Of a DNA stretch of 6,846 nucleotides, positions 1-6,678 are shown one piece after another. The notes under the pieces are model-generated. The model did not search any database and had not been told where the DNA came from. It saw only the letters and a list, made by a program, of their open reading frames with translations. The position numbers and the translations under genes were made by a program. Each line of letters starts with the position of its first letter. Position 1 is the stretch's first letter. This DNA comes from Butyrivibrio sp. (GTDB taxonomy: Bacteria; Bacillota_A; Clostridia; Lachnospirales; Lachnospiraceae): contig JAGOGF010000130.1 of assembly GCA_017996845.1 (NCBI GenBank), forward strand, positions 1 through 6,846. Reading direction: 5' to 3'.

Positions 1-324
1 CCGATCTTTGATGCTGCCGGTAAAAACAACGGCATTATCCTTGGCCCTGCGAATCTCAAACTGCTGCGGAAGCTCTTTTCCTCTGAAAATCACCATCTTG
101 GAAGCGCCCGTTCGGTATCCGTTCTGATCCACCAGTATATTTGGAACAGACTCCGGCACATCAATCGACAGACCAAGAGCAGGGTCATCTCCCACCTGAC
201 CCTGCTCTCCATTATCTGTAATTGCATCCACTGCGCGGCTATGCCAGGTACATCCGGTCAAAAGCGCCGTAACAAGCAGTACTGCAAATATTCCATGTTT
301 TCTTTTCCCGCGAAACCATGTCAT
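1..324 (-). CDS. Lipoprotein with GH9/CelD-type N-terminal Ig-like domain (partial, 5' end only)
   Basis: The first 108 codons are present; the rest lies beyond the left edge. The N-terminus is a textbook lipoprotein signal: a basic stretch (residues 1-10, RGKRKH), a hydrophobic core (11-22) and a lipobox LTG|C with the lipidated cysteine at residue 25. A polar D/G/Q-rich linker follows (about 29-60). From about residue 61 the sequence (NILVDQNGY, then a K-M-V-I-F strand, then FEIRR and VVFTGSI) matches the pattern of the Ig-like domain that precedes the catalytic domain in many family 9 glycoside hydrolases (cellulase/beta-glucanase type). The catalytic domain is not in view, so enzyme class is inference. 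The ATG at 324 is the only in-frame start giving the signal peptide. It lies 25 bases after the hydratase stop, with only a weak AGAAAGAGA ribosome site (333-341), while a better AAGGTGG overlaps the upstream stop codon, suggesting translational coupling. The lipoprotein call is strong; the GH9 call is moderate. Confidence 0.72.
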   Translation of the reverse strand, partial: MTWFRGKRKHGIFAVLLVTALLTGCTWHSRAVDAITDNGEQGQVGDDPALGLSIDVPESVPNILVDQNGYRTGASKMVIFRGKELPQQFEIRRAKDNAVVFTGSIKDR

Positions 325-349
325 ATCATCTGTCTCTTTCTATTCCACC

Positions 350-2644
350 TTATTTATCCGTACGATTATAATTGATCAGACATCCATCCAGAATAATCTC
401 ACGTTCATGATCTGTAAGATCTCCCAATGTCATTTCAAATTTTTTTACGGATGTTCCTGCTATTGCATAAGCAGTTATTACTTCGGCTTTCTCTGCCACT
501 GCTTTCTGAATACCAGGTACAAAAACATATTCCTTATTTTTGAACGGAAGCGTTCCTTTTTCAATTACAAAAGGAAGCATTCCCCAGTTGATCAGATTAG
601 AACGGTAACGTTTGGTTGCATATTCATTTGCAATGTTAGCCCATCCTCCCAAAACTTTCTGGCAGGATGCCGCCTGTTCGCGGGCTGAACCATCACCAGG
701 TTTTACCGCAAAAATTGTCGACCCAAATCCAATGTTATCCATTGTAACAAAATCAAACTGATTTTGTACAGTTTCCATGACGGATTTCAGTTCCGGCCAC
801 GCCTGATAGGGATCCTCATGTGCCATCAGTGCAGTCTGCGCCGCCCGTATCTCCTTGGCAAGTCCGACATATGCCGGATCCTTTCTGGAAAGTGTGTATT
901 CCGCAAGTCCTTCTGGGTTGGAACGATAGGAAGAAGTCTCACCGGAAGGAATCAGCTCATCCGTTGTCGTAACCGGATCATGAATTTCCGATACCACACG
1001 CAGCAGTATATTCTGCGGAAGTCCTGTCATTTTAGGCCAGTCCTTGATATTGGGTCCCATTTGAAGCTCAGTGCCGGGATCTGCGATTCCATGAGAGTCA
1101 AATACGCGGTTCGCATAGATCTTCGCATCGAAATGATACTGATAATGTCCGATCTCTCCGTCAAAATCCATTGCAGACGTGAGATATCCCTTGTTGGCAG
1201 CCGTTGCAGCAATAGAGCGTGCATCCATAAGCGCTACGGAAGCGACCTGTCCATTCTGTACCTTTGAGCCTTCGCGGTTCGGGAAGTTTCTCGTAGAGTG
1301 ACGGATACTGAATGCATTATTGGCAGGTGTATCTCCTGCTCCAAAACAGGGTCCGCAGAAAGCCGTTTTGAGAATTGCACCGGTTTCCAGAATAGTCGCT
1401 GCACATCCGTTACGCAGAATCTCCATATAAATCGGTGTGGAGGCAGGATAGACACTGAGTGTGAACCGGTCACTTCCGATATAGCTGCCCTTTAAAATAT
1501 CGGCTGCCGCACAGATGTTTTCAAATCCGCCACCTGCACATCCTGCAATGATTCCCTGATCGACCAGAAACTTTCCGTTTACCATTTTATCCCTGAGAGA
1601 ATACTCTATTTTATCACCAAAGCTGACTTTTGCACGTTTCTCTGTTTCTGCCAGAATATCTTCCAGATTGGCATTTACTTCATCAATCTCATACGCATTG
1701 CTGGGGTGGAAAGGCATTGCGATCATCGGTCTGATCGTACTAAGATCCACTTTGACAACGCCGTCATAATAGGCAGTCTGTCCCGGTGCAAGTTCTCTGT
1801 AATCGGCCTTTCTGCCGTGAATCTGATAGAACTGTTCGATCTGCTCATCTGTCTGCCAGATAGAGGACAGACAGGTGGTTTCTGTAGTCATTACATCAAT
1901 TCCGATACGGAAATCCGCACTCAGAGATGCAACACCAGGGCCTACGAATTCCATTACCTTATTCTTAACAAAACCGCTTCCGAATACTTCTCTGATAATC
2001 GCAAGTGCAACGTCCTGCGGGCCTACTCCCTTTTGCGGTTCGCCCTCCAGATAAATTGCTACCACCTGCGGCATCTTAATATCATATGTCTGCTTCAGAA
2101 GCTGCTTTACAAGCTCCGGTCCGCCTTCTCCCATTGCCATGGTTCCAAGTGCGCCATATCTGGTATGCGAATCAGACCCCAGAATCATCTGTCCTGCACA
2201 TGCCAGCATCTCACGTGCGAACTGGTGGATAACCGCCTGGTGAGGCGGTACATATACACCGCCATATTTTTTGGCAGCTGTCAGTCCAAACATGTGATCA
2301 TCTTCATTGATCGTACCGCCAACTGCGCAAAGAGAATTATGACAATTCGTCAGGATATAGGGAATCGGGAATTTCTCAAGTCCGGATGCCCTTGCTGTCT
2401 GAACAATTCCGACAAACGTAATATCATGCGATGTCAGTTTGTCAAATTTGATCTGCAGATTTTCCATATTGCCGGATGTATTGTGTTCCTGCAAAATGCC
2501 ATATGAAATGGTTTCCTTTTTTGCGTCCTCGCGGGACACCTGTCTGCCTGTTTTTGCTGCTATTATTGCTGCTGCCTGTGCATCGTCCTCTATCAGCTGC
2601 GTTCCGCCGATCAGATAGCATCCTGTTTTCACTGTGCTGACCAT
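350..2644 (-). CDS. Aconitase-superfamily hydratase (YbhJ-type)
   Basis: This 764-residue protein has the full aconitase layout: three N-terminal catalytic domains and a C-terminal swivel domain. Residues matching known aconitase positions include H140, GSDSH (156-160, with D158 and H160), candidate [4Fe-4S] cysteine ligands C369, C430 and C433 (CGPC), RNFPNR (452-457), the swivel motif TTTDELIPSG (559-568) with R574, and GSAREQ (652-657), equivalent to the aconitase GSSRE motif with substrate-binding Ser and Arg. The TTTDEL version of the usual TTDHIS motif and the overall length point to the poorly characterised subfamily typified by E. coli YbhJ, usually annotated only as 'hydratase'. It could be the cell's working aconitase or act on another hydroxy-acid. 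Differences at expected catalytic positions (near C101-H102-N103, and D250 where Glu is usual) leave the substrate open. The start is certain: an in-frame TAA directly precedes the ATG and AGGAGGG lies 7 bases upstream. The protein has no signal peptide and is presumably cytoplasmic. Confidence 0.9.
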   Translation of the reverse strand: MVSTVKTGCYLIGGTQLIEDDAQAAAIIAAKTGRQVSREDAKKETISYGILQEHNTSGNMENLQIKFDKLTSHDITFVGIVQTARASGLEKFPIPYILTNCHNSLCAVGGTINEDDHMFGLTAAKKYGGVYVPPHQAVIHQFAREMLACAGQMILGSDSHTRYGALGTMAMGEGGPELVKQLLKQTYDIKMPQVVAIYLEGEPQKGVGPQDVALAIIREVFGSGFVKNKVMEFVGPGVASLSADFRIGIDVMTTETTCLSSIWQTDEQIEQFYQIHGRKADYRELAPGQTAYYDGVVKVDLSTIRPMIAMPFHPSNAYEIDEVNANLEDILAETEKRAKVSFGDKIEYSLRDKMVNGKFLVDQGIIAGCAGGGFENICAAADILKGSYIGSDRFTLSVYPASTPIYMEILRNGCAATILETGAILKTAFCGPCFGAGDTPANNAFSIRHSTRNFPNREGSKVQNGQVASVALMDARSIAATAANKGYLTSAMDFDGEIGHYQYHFDAKIYANRVFDSHGIADPGTELQMGPNIKDWPKMTGLPQNILLRVVSEIHDPVTTTDELIPSGETSSYRSNPEGLAEYTLSRKDPAYVGLAKEIRAAQTALMAHEDPYQAWPELKSVMETVQNQFDFVTMDNIGFGSTIFAVKPGDGSAREQAASCQKVLGGWANIANEYATKRYRSNLINWGMLPFVIEKGTLPFKNKEYVFVPGIQKAVAEKAEVITAYAIAGTSVKKFEMTLGDLTDHEREIILDGCLINYNRTDK

Positions 2645-2651
2645 TTATCTG

Positions 2652-2658
2652 CCCTCCT
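2652..2658 (-). promoter_or_regulatory. Strong ribosome binding site for the hydratase
   Basis: Reading the minus strand, AGGAGGG ends 7 bases before the ATG at 2644. It is close to the ideal anti-16S complement and, with the in-frame TAA immediately before the ATG, it fixes the hydratase start. The rest of the 101-base gap up to the phosphorylase stop has no hairpin followed by a T-run, so read-through from the phosphorylase gene is plausible. Confidence 0.85.
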
Positions 2659-2745
2659 GCCTGTGTATCAGAGTTTTTCTGTATCCATGTATATCGTTGT
2701 CGGTATTTTAACACATAATGCATATTCATGCAGAAAATTTTGTCT

Positions 2746-5253
2746 TTATTCTTCTTCCGGTTCCTGATCGGGCTCCGGCTCGGGAATTACGACCTGATCC
2801 AGATGCCAGATTTCATCCACGTATTCCTGAATGGTTCTGTCAGAACTGAACTTACCGGCACATGCTGTATTGCGCATCGCCATCCCGGCCCATTTGTCCT
2901 TATCCATATAGGCCACTGCAATGCGGTCCTGTGCCTCCAGGTAGGATCTGAAATCCTTCAGGATAAAGTAGGTATCTGCTTTTGCGGTACTGAGCGTGTT
3001 CAAGAGAGAATTGTATAACGGGCGGAACAATTCCCTGTCTTTGTCAAAGGAACCATCAATCAGATGGTCCACTGTTTTTTTGATACTCAGGTCTTTGTTG
3101 TAAATCTCTGCCGGATTATAATTATTATTTTTTTCATAAGCTATGACTTCATCGGAAGAAAGTCCGAAAATAAATGCATTTTCCCTGCCGACTTCCTGCA
3201 CGATCTCCACATTCGCACCATCCATTGTTCCAATGGTTACCGCTCCGTTGAGCATCATCTTCATGTTGCCGGTACCCGATGCTTCCTTACTGGCTGTTGA
3301 AATCTGTTCCGACACATCCGCTGCTGCAAAAATAAGTTCTGCATTGGATACCTTATAATCTTCAATGAACACGACTTTCAGTCTGCCATTTACATCCGGA
3401 TCACTGTTCACAACATCTGCCACACTGTTGATCAGTTTAATCGTCAGTTTGGCATTTACATATCCCGCTGCCGCCTTTGCCCCGAAAATAAACGTTTCCG
3501 GATAAAAAGTTTTCTGCGGTGCAGCCTTGATCTGATCATACAGATACATGACATGCAGAATATTCAAAAGCTGTCTTTTATATTCGTGCAACCGTTTTAC
3601 CTGGCAATCAAAAATTGAATCGGGATCTATGTTTATTCCGTTATGTGCCAGAATATATTTTGCAAGGCGCATCTTGTTCTGCCGCTTTATCTCCATAAAT
3701 TCATTCCGGGCTGTCGGATCATCCTCATATTGTTTCAGTCCGGCTATCACGGACAGATCCGTGATCCACCCGTCTCCCACATGTGCTGTTACCCAGTCTG
3801 CCAGAAGCGGATTTGCATGCAGCAGAAATCTTCTCTGCGTAATACCATTTGTTTTATTATGAAATTTTTCAGGCATCATTTCATAGAAATCCTTCAGTTC
3901 CCTTTTTTCCAGAATTTCCGTATGCAGTTTTGCTACTCCGTTAACAGAATATCCGCCTACAATTGCCAGATGCGCCATTTTAACCTGATTATCGTACAGA
4001 ATCGCCATTTTCCAAATTTTTTCCTGTACATCGATATTGGACAGATTCACGTATTTCTGCATGATCTGATCACAGAAACGCCGATTGATCTCATCTACAA
4101 TCTGGAAAATTCTGGGAAGCAGTCTCTGAAATAAATCCATCGGCCACTTTTCAAGTGCTTCTGCCATAATGGTATGATTGGTGTAACAACAGGTATGCGT
4201 TGTCACATGCCATGCTTCATCCCATGATAATTCATACTCATCCAGCAGCAGACGCATCAGTTCGGCAACCGCAACGGTCGGATGCGTGTCATTTAACTGA
4301 AATACATTTTTTTCATAAAAATTTCTGACATCATCATGGTTCCTGAGATATTTCTGAATTGCCGTCTGAACGGAAGCGGAAATAAAGAAATACTGCTGCT
4401 TGAGCCGCAATTCTTTGCCTGCAACATGATTATCATTGGGATAAAGGACTTCGCACAGCTGGCTTGCCAGATTCTCCTGTTCCACTGCCTTTTGATAATC
4501 TCCCTTGTCAAAGGAATCGAGCTGAAAACATTGTACGGGTTCGGCATCCCAGATTCGAAGCGTATCCACCATTCTGTTACCGTATCCGACAACCGGAAGG
4601 TCATAAGGTATTGCATGCACCTCCTGGTAGCCTTCCTGCCTGAAACAGGTTCTGCCATGTTCATCCTGATAACTCGTAACATAGCCACCGAATTTGACCA
4701 TTTTGGAGTATTCCGGTCTTCTGAGTTCAAACGGATTTCCGTTCTCAAGCCAGTTATCGGGTACTTCTACCTGATAGCCCTTACGTATCTCCTGCCGGAA
4801 CATGCCATACCGATATCGGATTCCGCAGCCGTATGCCATATAACCAAGCGTCGCAAGAGAGTCCAGAAAACACGCCGCCAGTCTTCCAAGTCCGCCGTTT
4901 CCAAGCGCAGGATCCGGTTCCTGATCTTCGAGAAGATTGATATCAACGCCAAGCTCCTCCAGTGCTTCCTTCGCATCCTGATAGCCCTGTATATTAATGA
5001 GATTATTGCCAAATGCTCTGCCCATCAGAAATTCCATGGACATGTAATATACGATTCTGGGATCCTGCTCTTCCGCCGCCTTTTGCGTATCCATCCAGTA
5101 ATCAACTACCGCATCCTTGACTGCATAGGATGCTGCCTGAAATATCTGCTCCTGGTTTGCCTCTTCCAGTGTAATGCGATATAGGGTCTTAATATTATAA
5201 AGAACACTCCGTTTAAACAACTCTTTGTCAAAACTCAGTTTCTGCTGTTTCAT
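2746..5253 (-). CDS. glgP: Glycogen/starch/alpha-glucan phosphorylase
   Basis: A GT35 enzyme of 835 residues, near the usual 800-850. It uses phosphate to release glucose-1-phosphate from the non-reducing ends of glycogen or maltodextrin in the cytoplasm. Family motifs in order: the conserved YYMSMEFLMGR (69-79), the glycine-rich loop GNGGLGRLAACFLDS (118-132), RYRYGMFRQ (146-154), the active-site gate loop YPNDN (271-275), NDTHP (321-325), H360, the phosphate/PLP-site motif VKRLHEYKRQ (552-561), and EASGTGNMK (657-665) where K665 is the expected pyridoxal-phosphate lysine. No key residue is missing. It lacks the animal-type N-terminal phosphorylation segment, as expected for bacteria. After the usual C-terminal helix ending near IWHLDQ it carries an unusual acidic, proline-rich tail (about 821-835). 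The start follows an in-frame TAG 18 bases upstream, and GGAG lies 6 bases before the ATG. It is the first gene of the minus-strand cluster. glgP versus malP naming cannot be settled from sequence alone. Confidence 0.97.
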   Translation of the reverse strand: MKQQKLSFDKELFKRSVLYNIKTLYRITLEEANQEQIFQAASYAVKDAVVDYWMDTQKAAEEQDPRIVYYMSMEFLMGRAFGNNLINIQGYQDAKEALEELGVDINLLEDQEPDPALGNGGLGRLAACFLDSLATLGYMAYGCGIRYRYGMFRQEIRKGYQVEVPDNWLENGNPFELRRPEYSKMVKFGGYVTSYQDEHGRTCFRQEGYQEVHAIPYDLPVVGYGNRMVDTLRIWDAEPVQCFQLDSFDKGDYQKAVEQENLASQLCEVLYPNDNHVAGKELRLKQQYFFISASVQTAIQKYLRNHDDVRNFYEKNVFQLNDTHPTVAVAELMRLLLDEYELSWDEAWHVTTHTCCYTNHTIMAEALEKWPMDLFQRLLPRIFQIVDEINRRFCDQIMQKYVNLSNIDVQEKIWKMAILYDNQVKMAHLAIVGGYSVNGVAKLHTEILEKRELKDFYEMMPEKFHNKTNGITQRRFLLHANPLLADWVTAHVGDGWITDLSVIAGLKQYEDDPTARNEFMEIKRQNKMRLAKYILAHNGINIDPDSIFDCQVKRLHEYKRQLLNILHVMYLYDQIKAAPQKTFYPETFIFGAKAAAGYVNAKLTIKLINSVADVVNSDPDVNGRLKVVFIEDYKVSNAELIFAAADVSEQISTASKEASGTGNMKMMLNGAVTIGTMDGANVEIVQEVGRENAFIFGLSSDEVIAYEKNNNYNPAEIYNKDLSIKKTVDHLIDGSFDKDRELFRPLYNSLLNTLSTAKADTYFILKDFRSYLEAQDRIAVAYMDKDKWAGMAMRNTACAGKFSSDRTIQEYVDEIWHLDQVVIPEPEPDQEPEEE

Positions 5254-5304
5254 GCCTCTCTCCGATTTCTATGTTTGCCCAGATTCATTTGCCTAATCTT
5301 TTTT

Positions 5305-5333
5305 ATTTTACAGCTTTTAACGCAATTACACAA
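5305..5333 (-). promoter_or_regulatory. Predicted glgP promoter
   Basis: On the minus strand a TTGTGT box (5333-5328) is followed after exactly 17 bases by TAAAAT (5310-5305). This is 3/6 and 5/6 against the sigma-A consensus at the optimal spacing. Transcription would begin near 5298, giving a leader of about 45 bases before the glgP ATG. The right arm of the promoter overlaps the left arm of an inverted repeat, so a DNA-binding regulator at that repeat could affect it. The call rests on pattern matching only. Confidence 0.5.
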
Positions 5334-5356
5334 ATCATACGGTAATCTGTAATTGC
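5322..5356. repeat. Perfect 9-base inverted repeat, candidate operator
   Basis: GCAATTACA (5322-5330) and its exact reverse complement TGTAATTGC (5348-5356) are separated by 17 bases, with arm centres 26 bases apart. The left arm overlaps the proposed -35 box of the glgP promoter, and the right arm lies about 35 bases upstream of the peptidase promoter's -35. The repeat is upstream of both predicted transcription starts, so it would act as DNA, for example as a pair of regulator half-sites, rather than as an RNA hairpin. No known operator family is recognised. Confidence 0.5.
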
Positions 5357-5390
5357 AGGAAACTCTTTCATTTTATATTAATAAGAGTCA

Positions 5391-5418
5391 TTTCGATAGT
5401 ATCCAAAAGTGCTATACT
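5391..5418 (+). promoter_or_regulatory. Predicted extended -10 promoter for the M42 peptidase
   Basis: TATACT (5413-5418) is preceded by TGC (5410-5412), making an extended -10 element. A weak TTTCGA (5391-5396) sits 16 bases upstream as a possible -35, in keeping with extended -10 promoters needing less of it. A/T-rich sequence (about 5370-5383) lies just upstream. Transcription would begin near 5425 and give a very short, almost wholly purine leader before the GTG at 5445. Confidence 0.6.
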
Positions 5419-5427
5419 GTAAAAAAA

Positions 5428-5434
5428 GAAAGGA
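5428..5434 (+). promoter_or_regulatory. Ribosome binding site that decides the M42 peptidase start
   Basis: GAAAGGA ends 10 bases before the GTG at 5445, and a second AAGGA (5437-5441) is only 3 bases away. An earlier in-frame GTG at 5409 overlaps the -10 box and would lie upstream of the transcript start, so this site supports the later GTG. Confidence 0.5.
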
Positions 5435-5444
5435 AAAAGGAACT

Positions 5445-6494
5445 GTGACTGTTAAATCGATCAAAAAATATACGGATTATATTGTGGATGAAGTCGTAAA
5501 ACTTCTGGCAATTGATTCTCCGACAGGCTACACCGATGGGGCTGCTGCCTTTGTAATGACTGAATTTGAAAAACTCGGGTATGAACCCAAACTGACCAAC
5601 AAAGGAGGTGTCCTTGTCTATCTGGGCAGAAAAGAGCAAGATAATGGCCTCCTTCTGGAAGCACATACCGACACACTCGGCGGTATGGTTGCAACCATCA
5701 AAGAAGACGGCCGCCTGAAAATCACACCGCTTGGCGGCATGAATGCCAACAATGCCGAAACGGAAAATGTACGCATCATAACAAAATTCAGCGGTGTATA
5801 TGAGGGAACCTGCCAGCTCTGCAATGCATCCCTTCACGTAAACGGTGAATACAATGACACGAAACGTACCTTTGACAGTGTGGAAATCGTAATTGACGAA
5901 GCGGTCTCTTCCAAAGAAGATGCCCAAAAACTCGGTATCAGTGTCGGTGATATTGTCTGCTTCGAGCCCAATACCCGTGTCACCAAAAGCGGATATATCA
6001 AGAGCCGCTTCCTGGATGATAAACTAAGTGTCGGTATCCTGCTGGGATATGCAAAGTACCTCAAGGATAATAAGATCACACCTGCCCGAAGTGTATATGC
6101 ACATGTAACGGTCTATGAAGAAGTCGGTCACGGCGGCTGCGCCTCTGTACCGCAAGGCTGCACGGAAGCCATTTCCGTCGATATGGGCTGTGCCGGAGAA
6201 GGCCTTACCTGTACGGAACGCCAGGTTTCCATCTGTGCAAAAGACAGTGGAGGCCCTTATTCCTACCACGTTGTAAAAGGACTGATTGAAGCTGCCAAAA
6301 AAACAGACGCAGATTATGCCGTCGATGTATATCCGCATTACGGCTCCGATGTTGAGGCAACCCTGGAAGCCGGATATGACTTAAAACACGGTCTGATCGG
6401 CGCCGGCGTATACGCTTCCCACGGCTATGAGCGAAGCCACAGAGACGGTGCTGAAAATGTATTAAAGCTTCTCATTGCTTACATTGCCGAATAA
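5445..6494 (+). CDS. M42-family metallo-aminopeptidase
   Basis: The protein has 349 residues, the normal size for M42 (glutamyl aminopeptidase/'cellulase M'-type) enzymes, which trim N-terminal residues from peptides in the cytoplasm, often as large oligomers. All expected two-metal site residues are seen: H74 and D76 in AHTD, D191-D192 in FLDDK, the general-base/ligand pair E225-E226 in YEEVGHGG, D246 in SVDMG and H326 in ASHGYE. The segment between about 77 and 165 corresponds to the inserted oligomerisation domain of the family. One variation is HTDT where HxDE is common. I chose GTG at 5445 over the in-frame GTG at 5409 because the latter falls in the promoter -10 region and adds a lysine-rich stretch unlike the family. 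The gene ends with tandem TAA TAA and is followed by a strong terminator. It is divergent from glgP and seems to be a single-gene unit. The natural peptide substrate is unknown. Confidence 0.93.
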   Translation: MTVKSIKKYTDYIVDEVVKLLAIDSPTGYTDGAAAFVMTEFEKLGYEPKLTNKGGVLVYLGRKEQDNGLLLEAHTDTLGGMVATIKEDGRLKITPLGGMNANNAETENVRIITKFSGVYEGTCQLCNASLHVNGEYNDTKRTFDSVEIVIDEAVSSKEDAQKLGISVGDIVCFEPNTRVTKSGYIKSRFLDDKLSVGILLGYAKYLKDNKITPARSVYAHVTVYEEVGHGGCASVPQGCTEAISVDMGCAGEGLTCTERQVSICAKDSGGPYSYHVVKGLIEAAKKTDADYAVDVYPHYGSDVEATLEAGYDLKHGLIGAGVYASHGYERSHRDGAENVLKLLIAYIAE

Positions 6495-6535
6495 TAAAAC
6501 ATTTGTTACCAATTGCATCACTCATTTATATATTC

Positions 6536-6573
6536 AAAAGCACTGCGCCCGTTTCTAAGGCGCAGTGCTTTTT
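6536..6573. terminator. Strong bidirectional rho-independent terminator
   Basis: A perfect 14-base-pair stem (6536-6549 with 6559-6572) encloses a 9-base loop. The core, GCACTGCGCC pairing with GGCGCAGTGC, is very G/C-rich, and A/T pairs at the base give a T-run on each strand. It begins 42 bases after the peptidase stop and lies about 106 bases after the stop of the converging DUF2798 gene, so it probably ends transcripts from both sides. Confidence 0.93.
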
Positions 6574-6628
6574 GTAATTCCTTTTTATTATTCCAATTGT
6601 AGTAATGATGATTTGCTTACAATATGCT

Positions 6629-6658
6629 AAACAGCTGCTTCCTAACAAACAGATGCTT
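6629..6658. repeat. Short imperfect direct repeat
   Basis: AAACAGCTGCTT (6629-6640) and AAACAGATGCTT (6647-6658) differ at one base and are offset by 18 bases. They lie in the non-coding gap between the terminator and the converging DUF2798 gene. No function is evident and the similarity could be chance. Confidence 0.25.
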
Positions 6659-6678
6659 GTCCAGTCACGCTATCTCTT

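Noticed and set aside
1706..2506. Plus-strand open frame of 266 codons opposite the hydratase gene
   Set aside because: Antisense shadow of a conserved enzyme, with no domain pattern, a Cys/His/Arg-rich composition and no promoter or ribosome site in support.
2645..2745. Possible internal promoter or terminator between glgP and the hydratase gene
   Set aside because: A TATACA-like box (2688-2693, minus strand) has no acceptable -35 partner at 16-18 bases. The only dyad (TGCAT-GAAT-ATGCA near the phosphorylase stop) is too short and A/T-rich to be a terminator.
4336..5184. Long plus-strand open frame of 282 codons opposite the phosphorylase gene
   Set aside because: It lies wholly antisense to a clearly coding gene with all family motifs, its translation has no recognisable domain and is rich in Ile, Cys, Arg and His as expected for a shadow frame, and no convincing ribosome site precedes it.
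5254..5300. Riboswitch or attenuator in the glgP leader
   Set aside because: The predicted leader is only about 45 bases and has no stable hairpin or recognisable aptamer core.
5412..5927. Minus-strand open frame of 171 codons opposite the M42 peptidase gene
   Set aside because: It overlaps the peptidase coding region and promoter in antisense, and its translation resembles no family.
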